DNA of 64,000 nucleotides, from assembly GCF_019703515.2 (NCBI RefSeq), contig NC_059347.1, positions 22,621,501 to 22,685,500 on the forward strand, in the 5' to 3' direction. The translations under genes and the position numbers were made by a program. Shown in pieces: positions 11,708-23,200 of this stretch. Within the stretch, counting starts at the first letter, position 1. Every line of letters begins with the position of its first letter. A model generated the notes under the pieces. It did no database searches. It was not told the origin of the DNA and saw only the letters and a list, made by a program, of their open reading frames with translations. This DNA comes from Myxocyprinus asiaticus. Lineage: Eukaryota; Chordata; Actinopteri; Cypriniformes; Catostomidae.

Positions 11708-12223
11708 ACTATATGGTCAAGTGCATGGACACCCCATTCTAATGAACAGGTCTGGTTATTCCAGTAGTTTCTCTGAAAACAAAGCTCAATGCTACTCCAT
11801 ACAATGACATTCTTGCAAATTATATGCTTCAAACTTTGGGGCAACAGTTTGGGGGTGGGTCCTTTTAGCCCTGTTCACATAGCGAGGCCCATTAAGACAT
11901 GGTTTACTTTAGTCTGGGGTGAAACATCTTCACTGGCCTGTACAAAGCCCAGTCCTGAACCCCTCTGAACACCTTTGAAATGAACTGAAATGCTGACTGT
12001 GGGCCATGTCCCACTTCTCAACATCAGTGTCTGACCTCACTAATGCTTCACTGATCCCTGCGGCCATGTCCCAACATCTAGTGGAAAGCTTTCTCAAAAG
12101 AGTGAAAGCTTTTATGGCAGAAAATAGAGGGATTAATGACATTGATTTTGAAATTAATTGTTCAGCAAGCATTAATGGGTGTGGTGTTTGGGAGTCCACA
12201 TACTTTTGGCCATATAGTGTACA
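11708..12223. mobile_element. Small Tc1-type relic in a nol6 pseudogene intron
   Basis: ACACTATATGGTCAA at 11706-11720 is mirrored by TTGGCCATATAGTGT at 12208-12222. Inside, on the plus strand, is an eroded end of a transposase (near 12060, AAMSQHLVESFLKRVKAF). The copy is internally deleted and cannot move on its own. Confidence 0.65.
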
Positions 12224-13129
12224 ACAGTGAACCACATGAACAGTGTTATACCAATGCAGGATGCTAGTTAGGAAAGGTTTATGCTGGGTCTCCAGTTCAA
12301 GGGCCTGAGCCACAGGTTTGTCCCTGTAGATCAGCATTCCTTCAGGGGTCAGACTCTCCCTCAGGATCTGTGGTTCTCTGTGATATGCCACCTGGATCCG
12401 GAAGGCTAATCCATCCTAAAGGTAATAATGCATAAAATAATTTCTGTGCATGAAACATAAAATTACAAGTTACAAAAAATTACAGTCTCCCAGACTGCTC
12501 TTTGGTGCATTAATCTGATGACTTGAGGTAAACCCATGGTTGCCTGTGATCACCATATTGGAACAGATCTGACTAGCAACACCAAGAGTCACTGACAGTA
12601 AGAAGAAAGTCCTAAAAGACACATATCATAGCCGAACCTTCATTTTTTTGTTTACGGACCTGGGGCCAGATTAGGGGCTTAGGATAAATTATAAGAAGTT
12701 TGTAAGAATGTTACTAAGTGCAGTTCTTGGAAAAATTCATGACAAGTTCTCAAATATTTTCTTAAGATTGTCTTATTTTTTTTTTTTAAAAAAAAGAATG
12801 GCTTTGACATGATTGTACTAGCCTGCTCGTGAGGTTGCCTTATCTAATGCCGATAACTAAAGAAGTCAGAATATTGGACGATTTATCAGCTTTGGCGATA
12901 TATCAGTTGACCACTAATCCTAACAATCAGTTTTTATCGATCTTAACCTTTTTTTGAAGTAGCAAGCACCATGCGATAATTTTTTGAAATGTAAAGTGCG
13001 TGAGATGTGTTAATCACTTTAACTGTCATATACCAGTATTATAATGTTATTATGCTTAATTTTTGTGACCACTCCATCATTCTGAGTCTCAGCTTTCTAA
13101 TGATATAATTATTATGTTTCTATGGACTC

Positions 13130-14445
13130 TAAAACAGTGCCAGTCCTACTCCATTTGGCACCCTAGGCGAGACCCTCAAGTCACCGCCCCGCCTAATAAA
13201 TTTTTAGAGAGTTATGTATTAATCTTTACACAAAAAAAAAAGTACAAATTAAAACAATTAAATACATCACAAATGGGTATAAAAAGAAAAACAGTGTTGG
13301 TTAGAAACATGTTATGGCCTCTTAACTAGGCATTATAAATGGGTATCACATATAGAAATAAATTTTAAAGTGCACGTAAACCAAACCAAGTGGTCAAAGA
13401 TGAAAAAAAAAAAAAAGAAAGAAAGAAAAAAGGCACACTGCCTGCACTGCCCTAAAAATCTATGAACATTGTACAGTATGCTTTACAGCAGGAGTTTTTG
13501 TAGACTTTCATCATTACAGAAGAGACTGGGGCTGATCAAGTACACAGTCTATTGTACCATGATATTGTTGGGGAGTCTGGGGGCACATACATTGTGTAGC
13601 ATTAATGAAACTATGGACTAAAAAAATATTGACATCTTTTCACATTACACAGCACAAGATGAAGTTTATCAAAGTTATTTTTCTCAAAAGCCTGCCGTGG
13701 CAGTATCATGGTACAGCAAGTGATGGTACAATATGGTAAAACCTTGGTATTTTTATAATATATTTTGGTATTTATATGGTAGGCTACTCCAAGGAACATG
13801 TCCAATAAACATGGTATTGGCTTATTAATGTATGGTACTTTTAAGTGCTTTCATGTAATGTTAGTATTTTGATACACTTTTATTGTGAAAATGTCATTAC
13901 TTGCAGTAGACAATCATTGTCTACTGGTCTGCTGCACACACACTCGCACATGATGATTGAATACAGCTGAAGGTTTTGCTTCAATGAACTGTAAGTAAAT
14001 ATCCACTTCATTCAGCATTGTTTTTGTCTTCTGTCTTCTAAAGCATCCTGTTACTGTTTTACTGTTTGTCTAAGCACTTCAAACGATTAAGCCTGCATGT
14101 TAGACAAATTCTTTGCATCGTGTATCGCTCCGATTCACAAGCCCCGCATTCGTGAGCCTATGGCCGTGTTCACAGTGGCATACTATCCATATTACTTTCT
14201 CTTTTTTTACTAAACACAGATATAACAGAAACAGTAATAGTATGGTAGTAAGGCATTTAGTACACGGTCTATATGTTCTGTGGGGGGCGCCACAACATGT
14301 TATCGGAACGCACAGGGCGCATTTTGTTCGACACAGATTGAGCACATGCTAAAATTGGCTCAGTAGATCGGCACCCCCGAAGCGATGGTACCCTAGGCGG
14401 TCACCTTTGTTGCCTAATGGGTTGACCGACCCTGCTCTAAAGATC
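13130..14445. mobile_element. Probable non-autonomous DNA element, CCCTAGGCG-type ends
   Basis: The left end has CAGTGCCAGTCC and CACCCTAGGCGAGACC at 13136-13176. The right end, complemented, reads CAGGGTCGGTCAACCCATTAGGCAAC then ACCGCCTAGGGTACC (14388-14433). It lies in the gap where the central nol6 exons should be, so the insertion may be linked to their loss. No transposase was recognised. The boundaries are approximate. Confidence 0.4.
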
Positions 14446-15604
14446 GTGGAGAGAGAGTGCAGTGCATCACATCCCTTTGAATAGACTAACATGATTCACC
14501 ACATTAAGAAGCTTCAAAACAACACTTATTGTTTGAATTTTGTGATAACGTTTACATGGATTGAAAGCTAAAAAATAAAACCCTTCCATCTCAACATGAT
14601 AGAACATGTCACATTTGAAACAACCCAGTAAATTCATTAAAAATCATACCTTTTGGGATTTAAGACAACTGTGAGGTTATCCTAACTTTAAGATGTTATT
14701 TACGACGATTTTTAAGAAAAAAAAAATTCAGAGAATTTGAATTTCTATTTAACAATCTTAAGAACAATCTTAAGAAAAAGGATAAAAAACAATTTTTTTT
14801 TTTTTTTTGTATATGTGTGTATATTTTAGCAAAATTATATTTCTTATCTTTTCTTAGCATTAAATATAACGCACACATTTCTTGATAATTTTCTGAAGTC
14901 TCATTTTCCTGGTCCAGTTCTCTTTGTCTCAGCCACACTTTGAGGAGAGCCACACCATCTCCAAAAGCAGGACACTGTGCACTGATGGCCAAGAGGAACT
15001 GCAGGTGTGAGAGGGGCAGGTGATCTCCAAGAACTGTGCTGTTATAATGAGGAGTAGGGGGCTCACTGCTCTCTGCACAATTAAAACAATAAAACAATAT
15101 GTTGACATGAAAGTATGATTGGGATAGTATGATTTTTTTTTTTTTAAAAAACAGACTCATCTACAACTACCTTGCTTCATTTTGGCATCACCAGTGAACC
15201 ACTCAGTCCTGATATTGTTTTTCTGAGGACAAAACTGACTGGATTTAAGGAAGTCCAGAGGGGGAACGGCATGAATTCGCAATGTGACGCTGCAGCTGTC
15301 TTTACCTAAAGGTCACACACACACACAACATGCATGTTACTGCACTTTAATTTGAAGCAATAATTAAAGCCAGGAGTTTTCAAAAGCTTATTTTTTATGC
15401 CAAAGACCCCCCAAATACGATGACCCCCTTGCAGGGACCCCCATCCTAAAAAGCAAGCTATACATTTTATTGTATTAAAGACCTATTTATACTGTGTGAG
15501 AAAAATAGTAATTGTGATATTATAAATAAAACGTGTTTGCTAAATTAAATCATAGTAAAACATTACATTAAAAATGTATTAAATTATTATCAGGAAATTA
15601 TTTA

Positions 15605-17184
15605 CAGGTGCATCTCAATAAATTAGAATGTCGTGGAAAAGTTCATTTATTTCAGTAATTAAACTCAAATTGTGAAACTCGTGTATTAAATAAATTCAGT
15701 GCACACAGACTGAAGTAGTTTAAGTCTTTGGTTCTTTTAATTGTGATGATTTTGGCTCACATTTAACAAAAACCCACCAATTCACTATCTCAAAAAATTA
15801 GAATACATCATAAGACCAATAAAAAAAACATTTTTGTGAATTGTTGGCCTTCTAGAAAGTATGTTCATTTACTGTATATGTACTCAATACTTGGTAGGGG
15901 CTCCTTTTGCTTTAATTACTGCCTCAATTCGGCGTGGCATGGAGGTGATCTGTTTGTGGCACTGCTGAGGTGGTATGGAAGCCCAGGTTTCTTTGACAGT
16001 GGCCTTCAGCTCATCTGCATTTTTTGGTCTCTTGTTTCTCATTTTCCTCTTGACAATACCCCATAGATTCTCTATGGGGTTCAGGTCTGGTGAGTTTGTT
16101 GGCCAGTCAAGCACACCAACACCATGGTCATTTAACCAACTCTTGGTGCTTTTGGCAGTGTGGGCAGGTGCCAAATCCTGCTGGAAAATGAAATCAGCAT
16201 CTTTAAAAAGCTGGTCAGCAGAAGGAAGCATGAAGTGCTTCAAAATTTCTTGGTAAACAGGTGCAGTGACTTTGGTTTTCAAAAAACACAATGGACCAAC
16301 ACCAGCAGATGACATTGCACCCCAAATCATCACAGACTGTGGAAACTTAACACTGGACTTCAAGCAACTTGGGCTATGAGCTTCTCCACCCTTCCTCCAG
16401 ACTCTAGGACCTTGGTTTCCAAATGAAATACAAAACTTGCTCTCATCTGAAAAGAGGACTTTGGAACACTGGGCAACAGTCCAGTTCTTCTTCTCCTTAG
16501 CCCAGGTAAGACGCCTCTGACGTTGTCTGTGGTTCAGGAGTGGCTTAACAAGAGGAATACGACAACTGTAGCCAAATTCCTTGACATGTCTGTGTGTGGT
16601 GGCTCTTGATGCCTTGACCCCAGCCTCAGTCCATTCCTTGTGAAGTTCACCCAAATTCTTGAATTGATTTTGCTTGACAATCATAAGGCTGCGGTTCTCT
16701 TGGTTGGTTGTGCATCTTTTTCTTCCACACTTTTTCCTTCCACTCAACTTTCTGTTAACATGCTTGGATACAGCACTCTGTGAACAGCCAGCTTCTTTGG
16801 CAATGAATGTTTGTGGCTTACCCTCCTTGTGAAGGGTGTCAATGATTGTCTTCTGGACAACTGTCAGATCAGCAGTCTTCCCCATGATTGTGTAGCCTAG
16901 TGAACCAAACTGAGAGACCATTTTGAAGGCTCAGGAAACCTTTGCAGGTGTTTTGAGTTGATTAGCTGATTGGCATGTCAAAATATTCAAATTTTTTGAG
17001 ATAGTGAATTGGTGGGTTTTTGTTAAATGTGAGCCAAAATCATCACAATTAAAAGAACCAAAGACTTAAACTACTTCAGTCTGTGTGCATTGAATTTATT
17101 TAATACACGAGTTTCACAATTTGAGTTGAATTACTGAAATAAATGAACTTTTCCACGACATTCTAATTTATTGAGATGCACCTG
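15605..17184. mobile_element. Complete young Tc1 element, 1580 bp, copy A
   Basis: TA dinucleotides flank CAGGTGCATCTCAATAAATT and its exact complement (15603-15604 and 17185-17186). The terminal inverted repeats are about 200 bp each and nearly identical. They run to ACCCACCAATTCACTATCTC near 15790 and its complement near 17000. One intact transposase gene lies inside on the minus strand. The copy lies in a nol6 pseudogene intron, between exons 17832-17640 and 15305-15171. Confidence 0.95.
15884..16921 (-). CDS. Intact Tc1 transposase (DD34E)
   Basis: The 345-residue frame has no interruption. An alternative and probably better start is the second methionine ([12 protein letters not shown]), giving 333 residues, close to the roughly 340 usual for the family. 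In order it has a helix-turn-helix ([17 protein letters not shown]), a basic GRPR-like linker ([10 protein letters not shown]), a second DNA-binding domain, and then the catalytic triad. The first Asp lies in LFSDESKF, the second in [10 protein letters not shown], and the Glu in [12 protein letters not shown]. All three catalytic residues are present. The enzyme cuts and pastes the surrounding 1580-bp element into TA sites. Whether it is expressed cannot be told from the sequence. Confidence 0.93.
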   Translation of the reverse strand: MVSQFGSLGYTIMGKTADLTVVQKTIIDTLHKEGKPQTFIAKEAGCSQSAVSKHVNRKLSGRKKCGRKRCTTNQENRSLMIVKQNQFKNLGELHKEWTEAGVKASRATTHRHVKEFGYSCRIPLVKPLLNHRQRQRRLTWAKEKKNWTVAQCSKVLFSDESKFCISFGNQGPRVWRKGGEAHSPSCLKSSVKFPQSVMIWGAMSSAGVGPLCFLKTKVTAPVYQEILKHFMLPSADQLFKDADFIFQQDLAPAHTAKSTKSWLNDHGVGVLDWPTNSPDLNPIENLWGIVKRKMRNKRPKNADELKATVKETWASIPPQQCHKQITSMPRRIEAVIKAKGAPTKY

Positions 17185-18987
17185 TACTTTGTAGTAAATT
17201 GACGGTGTATCTTTTATAGAATAAAATAAATAATAAATATTAATCACATTCCGACCAGTCTTTCGAAAGAATAACATAATGTTAAATAAAATCAGTAAAA
17301 CTGTGTTTAAAGACTAATAAATTAATTAATACCTTTTTAAAGTTAACAAGTAGACTTTTACTGCCCTAAAATTACATTTTGTAAAAAGAAAATATTCTAA
17401 CAAATTTTCTGCAGACCCTTGCAATTTTGAAAACCCCAGCTCTAAGCAGTGAGTGAAAAAGGAGTTTTCTAAATAGGAAATAACTAGGTAGCTAAAATCA
17501 AATGAGAAAGAATTCTGATTTGAGCAAATAATTACAGTAATGAGTGAGAGTATGTGCACTTCCTTGTAAGATGCTTTTGTAAGAAAGCATTTGCTGACAA
17601 AGTAAATGTGGTGCAAAATTTTGAAAGGAGCTAATGAATACCACGAGTTACCATTAGACCAATCATACCGGGGTGTTTGATTAGTAGCAGTGGGCGAAGA
17701 AGGTTGCCATGGAGACGAAGAGTAGTTCAGCAAACCCACAGGCTTTAAAGAGGAGAGGTGCTTTGCCAGGCCAGCCAGATACAAAGCTTTGTTCCGAGGG
17801 TACCTCTGGTTAATGACATCCATCGGGTGTAAAAAAGGCTTCAAAGGAAAATTTGACAATTGATGTTATAATGAATTACTTAAAAAAAGTTTTTGAATGG
17901 TAGAAAAACAGACAGATACATTTGATTGATCACATTAGAAGAGATTTGATATTTATGTAGCCATGGGCTAAACTATTATTATGATTCTTCATTAATATCA
18001 TTTGTAGTCTTTTGCTTAATTAGTATCAGGAGAATCATACATTTCTGTCAATACTAAATCAAAGGTATCTAACACACCTAGCATTACTACATGACTATAA
18101 TCAATCTGACATCAGTCTGAATATAGTAGTGCAGATGAAGGAAGAATACTTACAGCTGGAATGGTGACAGCCAAATCGACTTAGACTCAAGGTTTAATAC
18201 ACGTGCTCACCAGGCTGACTGATGCAGGAGGCTCCATGTGAAATTTGCCTTTCGCTACTTTCATAACGAGGAGGAATGGGACTGCAATGCCTGACAACCA
18301 TGAAAGATCTTCCAACTAGGAGACAAAAAAATAAAAAGCAAATAAGAAAATGTCACATACTGTCCAAGCCTGTGTCAGCTGATGCAAGTTCTTCAGCAAT
18401 GTCTAACCTCTACACCTTCAGATTTGGGCACAGACTGCAGGTGATCTGTGACCTGCTGCACAAAAGATTCCACCAGCTTCTTTATGTGCTCACTTAGGGT
18501 CACTTCCTTTAGCAGCTCCTCCATCTGAACATCACCCATAAAAATCAGTGACGAGTAAAGAAAAATATATCATTATAGACAGTTATTATCAAGCATTACA
18601 AAATTTTCTGTAGTTCACAGGAATGTCATGCAGTGAACAGCTTATAACCATTAACATGAGACACTAAAAAAAAAACACATATGTTGCTAAGGTAACATAC
18701 ATTAATAGATAATCATGCATGACAGTTAGATTAGGTCATTTCTGACCTGCACTTTCAATATGCTGCATGGAAGAGATTTTCTGTTTCTTTCAGCTGACTG
18801 AGCTCTGCCACAGTGGGGGCTCTGTACAGCTCCTGTTTGGACAGCTTGAGTGGCCGTAAGACCCCATCATCTGACACTGTGCTCTTTGATTTTTGTTTGG
18901 TGCCATTCATGTGTTTGGCACTCTTCTTTACATCTCCTTCCTGTTCATTCTGACAGGAACTCTGGGCTTCAATCTGTTAAAAGATAT

Positions 18988-19578
18988 GTTAAAGGATTTT
19001 TTCACTCAAAAATGAAAAGTCTCTCATCGTTTACTCACTCATGCCATTCTAGACGTATATGACTTTCTTTCTTCTGCAGAACACAAATTATGATTTTTTT
19101 TAGAAGAATATTTCAGCTCTGTAGGTCCTTACAATTCAAGTGAATGATGGCCAGAACTTTGAATCTCCAAAAAATCACACATAGACAGCATAAATGTAAT
19201 CCACATGACACCAGTAGTTTAATCAATGTCTTCAAAAGCAATATTATAGGTGTGTGTGAGAAACAGATCAGTATTTAAGTAATTTTTATCTATAAATCTC
19301 CACTTTCACGTCCACATTCGCATTCTTCGTGCGCGTATCGCCACCTACTGGTCGGGGCTGTTTAAAGGTGGAGATCGCTTCTGAAAATATGGATTTAACC
19401 ACTGAAGTCGTATGGATTACTTTTATTCTGCCTTTATATGCTTTTTGGAGCTTCAAAGTTCTTGCCACCATTCACTTGCATTGTGATGATCTACAGAGCT
19501 GAGATATTTTACGAAAATATCCTTTGTGTTCTGCAGAAAAAAGGAAGTCATAAACATTTTTGGCCGACTTATCCCTTT
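18988..19578. mobile_element. Foldback MITE, complete copy
   Basis: The left end reads TTAAAGGATTTTTTCACTCAAAAATGAAAAG and the right end GACTTATCCCTTTAAAT. The two arms are inverted copies of each other: GTAGGTCCTTACAATTCAAGTGAATG on the left, CATTCACTTGCATTGTGATGATCTACAGAGC on the right. The non-palindromic centre at about 19305-19375 carries CGCCACCTACTGGTCGG. It lies between the 5'-most recognised nol6 exon and the shared promoter, where the nol6 first exon would be expected. Confidence 0.8.
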
Positions 19579-19749
19579 AAATGATTTTACTCTTTAACAG
19601 TTTTAGTATGCTTTATGCCAAGAATAATATATAAAACTACATCATATTAATGTGCAAGTACATAAAAATAACGTTTTGGATGTCTATTTCCTATTTAAAT
19701 CTAAAAAAATAAATTAAAATAATCTCTAATATGTGTGTTTTATTTCGTT

Positions 19750-20040
19750 CACCGATTGGTCCGTTCAGAACATTATTCTTCAGTGATTGGCTGCAGTGCT
19801 TTGATTTCGCCTCCAAACACAGTCAAGGTTGGTTCGACTCGTTTCACTGAGAAAAATAAACATGCAATTTTTTAAAATATTTAATTCCAAAATTATGAAC
19901 GGTGTAAAACATATGAACATAATTATATATTTTTATGTATTTTTTATTTTGGGGGAATAACAACCATGTTAGTCGCGAAATAATGACGTCATTTGAGCAT
20001 TGCGCACGCGTTGGATGGAAACTAAACAAGTTCTGCCGTA
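19750..20040. promoter_or_regulatory. Divergent promoter between nol6 (dead) and ttc37, with ttc37 exon 1
   Basis: Two CCAAT boxes in inverted form (ATTGG at 19755-19759 and 19786-19790), a perfect palindromic CRE TGACGTCA (19984-19991) and an NRF-1-like TGCGCACGCG (20001-20010) lie together without a TATA box. A consensus splice donor GTATGT at 20038 marks a likely non-coding first exon of ttc37. It would join to the acceptor CAACTTAG just before the ATG exon at 20259. Such CRE/NRF-1/CCAAT sets are typical of housekeeping bidirectional promoters. Site calls are by consensus only. Confidence 0.6.
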
Positions 20041-20261
20041 TGTATAATTTCTTTACACATTAGAAATACAGAGTTTGTATAAAATTGGATACAATTGTGG
20101 TAATGTGATACTTTTGTGACTTGGATTTTACAGTCATTTTGATTGCGAGCTTTATTTAATCCGTCTGTTTAAACGTCATTCAATTTATCAGGCAACTGTG
20201 AACATCTGTTATATTACTCCTGATGTTTCATTGACATCTGTCTAATTATTCAACTTAGACG

Positions 20262-23200
20262 ATGTCCAGTAAAGAAGTAAAAGCAGAGCTTAAAAGTGCC
20301 AGAGAAGCCATCAAAAATAAAGAGTTTAAAGAAGCTTTGAAACATTGTAAGGTAAGTGTTTACTTCCACCGGTCAGCACGAAGGCTAGTAAACAATGCGC
20401 TCTTTATCTCTATTTACTGATGAGAGGGTCTCATCTCATAGATTTCTATTGGTGGGTTGTATTTACATGGGTAGGGTAGTTAAACCTTTCTCATTCAAGT
20501 TAAACCTGAATGTTTCCTCACTCCAGAATATTCTCAAGCTTGATAAGAATAACTATAATGCCTTGGTGTTCATTGGAGTGGCAGCCACAGAGCTGCAGCA
20601 GCCTGATCAGGCACAGACAGCCTACAGAAAAGCCACAGAACTGGAGCCAGAGCAACTGCTGGCATGGCAGGTGGGTCATGGTATGGGTACTTTCATGGAG
20701 ATTTCCGAAATTGTAGTTTGTTCTAGTGAGAATGTCTGCTGACCATTCTGTTGAAGTGTCTTGTCATGTTAATATTGGGAAATAAATCAGTGAGCATTTC
20801 GCTAGTTGTGGATTTCCTTCTCAGGGTCTAGCAAATCTGTACGAGAAAAGTGACCAAGTGGATTTCAAAGCCGAGCTGCCAAAGGTCTACCAAAAACTTA
20901 TTTCACTCTATGAAACGTAAGTAAACTGGGCTTGGCATTGTGGTAACAGTGATTTGTTATTTGATAAATCATGCTAAATGACACAGTTTGCTTGATCTTT
21001 GTCTTACTCTCTCTGTGTTTTTGCAGATCAGACAAAGCAAAGTGTTTTGAAGTGAGCAAGAAGTTGGCAGAAGTCTATCAGTCAGAGAAGAGCTATTTAC
21101 AGGTATGATCCTTATTATATTATTTAAAGGATTAGTTCACTCAAAAGTGAAAGTTCTCTTATCATTTACTCACCCTTATGCCATCCCAGATGTGTATGAC
21201 TTTCTTTCATCTGCTGAACACAAATTAAGATTTTAAGAAGAATTTCTCAGTTCTTTTGGTCCATACAGTGCAAGTGAATGGTGACCAGACCTTTGTAGCT
21301 CCAAAAATCACATAAAGGAAACATAAAAGTAATCCAAATCAATCTCTTCAGAAGTGTTAAAATAGGTGTGGGTGAGAAACAGATCACTTTCACCTTCTTC
21401 TTCTTGTGTTTTTGGTGATTCACATTCTTCATGCATATCGCCCCCTACTGGCCAGGGAGAATAATTTCTAGTTTCTCACCCACACCTATCCTATCACTTC
21501 TGAAGATACGGATTAAAACACTGGAATCGTATGGGTTACCTTTATGTGCTTTAGAGAGCGTCAACATTTTGGCACCCATTCACTTGCATTATATGGACCT
21601 ACAGAGCTGAAATATTCTTCTAAAAATCATAATTTGTGTTTGCAGAAGAAAGAAAGTCTGGGATGGCATGAGGGTGAGTAAATGATGAGAGAATTTTCAA
21701 TTTTGGGTGAACTATCCCTTTAATTTTGAAAACAAAGTGTATGATGAGATCCTTGTAATCACACTTGATATAAAAACAAAAGATAATGCAAGTCATTAGT
21801 AATTAGTCTATGAACAGCAATTGTCTATAGTCAAAACCACAGTGAAGATGTTATGAAATCACCATCAGCTTTTTATGTGTTATGTGTAAAAAGATTGCTA
21901 CTCCACCCTACAGGTGGCCAGAGTATGGCGGAGGTTGATCCAGGTGAGGGAGGGGGAGGAAGGGGTGCAGAATTCAGAGCTGCTGGAGCTGTGGAGAGGG
22001 ATGACCAGTCTGCTGCAGGCCAGTGTGGAGGATCAGGACAATGAGACTCAGCAGCACGTCAGTCAAAACTGTTTGGATTCTGCCCTGCTGTTAGCACAAT
22101 GCGTTTTAGCTTTGTTTGTAATTTTATGAGCACTTTGTTTTAGTCTTATGGCCAGGTGGCAGATAACAAGTGTTCCATGTATTTTTATTGTTTGAATGGG
22201 TGCATTTCTTTCCACAACAGCTTATATCAGCATTTGAAAGAGCTTTGCAACTGACTGGAGATGTACCCAGTGAAGACCACAAGAGCATCTCAGAGGATTA
22301 CATTAAATGTCTTGCTAAGGTTGCCAAACAACTGTATACACAACCATGAGAGAAATATTGCAACATTTATCAATGCAGCAAAGCATTTGATTGAATTTTT
22401 TCACTATCTTCAGCTTCCTCATGAGGTGGCCAAGCTAAAGGAGGTGTGTGATGCCATGCTGTCCCTCTATCCAAAGTGTTCCTACCCTCTAGAAGCCCTC
22501 AGTGAGCACTACATCAAAACTGGTGAGTTTATTTATTTGCGTACATGCATAATTTTACCCTGGAACGGTCAACAGAGTCCGATTAAAATCAAGGCAGAAA
22601 ACACAGAATTTGTATCTATTTGTCAGTCTCTTAAAAGTACGAAAAATTCCTGTTTCTCTTGGTGGAAATATACAAAGCTCCTGTTGGATATTTTAAGCTG
22701 ACATAGTGATCAGGTGAATGACCTTAGATTTGTGCTATCGTGTCACTGATGTTTCTGTGTTGGCAGGTGACTGCAGTGAGGAAGCCATTCACTGCTTTAG
22801 TCGCCTCTCAGAACTGGATCCAAACAACTCACTCACTCACTTTGGCCTCGGTATTAAAGCTTTTCAGGAAAAGAAATATGAGGATGCCATCAAGAATATT
22901 AGTCTGGGTGAGTGCATAAATAAATACCACATGTGCTTTAGTCTGTGCTCACTATGCCAGGGTCATCAAGGAGGATTGCTTAAATACAATGTCATATTGT
23001 TGCATTCATGTGCAGTTGTATACTGAACAGTAATTCTGTTCTCAAAGCATACAATGTTGAATAAATGTAATATTTAACTGTTTTATTTTATTTGTCTTCA
23101 GGACTGAAGCGAATGCGATCCTCCATCATCGGCTGGTATAATATGGCTCAGGCTGAACTGAAAATGCATAGATACTCTGACAGTGCCACATCTTCCAGCC

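Larger units (their letters stand above)
10303..18973 (-). pseudogene. nol6: nol6 (nucleolar protein 6) pseudogene, intron-bearing
   Basis: NOL6/NRAP is a nucleolar protein of the small-subunit processome. Exons read on the minus strand in this order: 18973-18747, 18524-18408, 18290-18154, about 17832-17640, 15305-15171, 15072-14909, 12415-12252, 11592-11440, 11356-11258, 11164-about 11050, about 10930-10797, 10672-10571 and 10452-10303. Recognisable pieces include LKLSKQELYRAPT, ALYLAGLAKHL, VALLKVWLRQRELDQ, VAYHREPQIL, FDWKNYPLIVNLNG and DLSLFFYDPFGGTVIAVLWKP. The lesions are these. One base is missing before 18747, so LFH is followed by a stop. Two in-frame stops and a five-residue loss lie in 18154-18290, and the frame breaks in 17640-17832. 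The exons for roughly 400 central residues (between 14909 and 12415) are absent. There is a CAG-to-TAG stop at 11347-11349 and an extra base near 11331. The exon after SVWTK (11050-10930) is eroded. Introns are kept, so this is a dead gene and not a retrocopy. Confidence 0.88.

Noticed and set aside
11930..12391. 153-codon minus-strand frame as a gene
   Set aside because: It joins a real nol6 exon remnant (12415-12252) to a Tc1 relic by chance.
10303..18973. ARSK, the expected human neighbour of TTC37
   Set aside because: The translated exons match NOL6, not a sulfatase; no sulfatase motif was seen.
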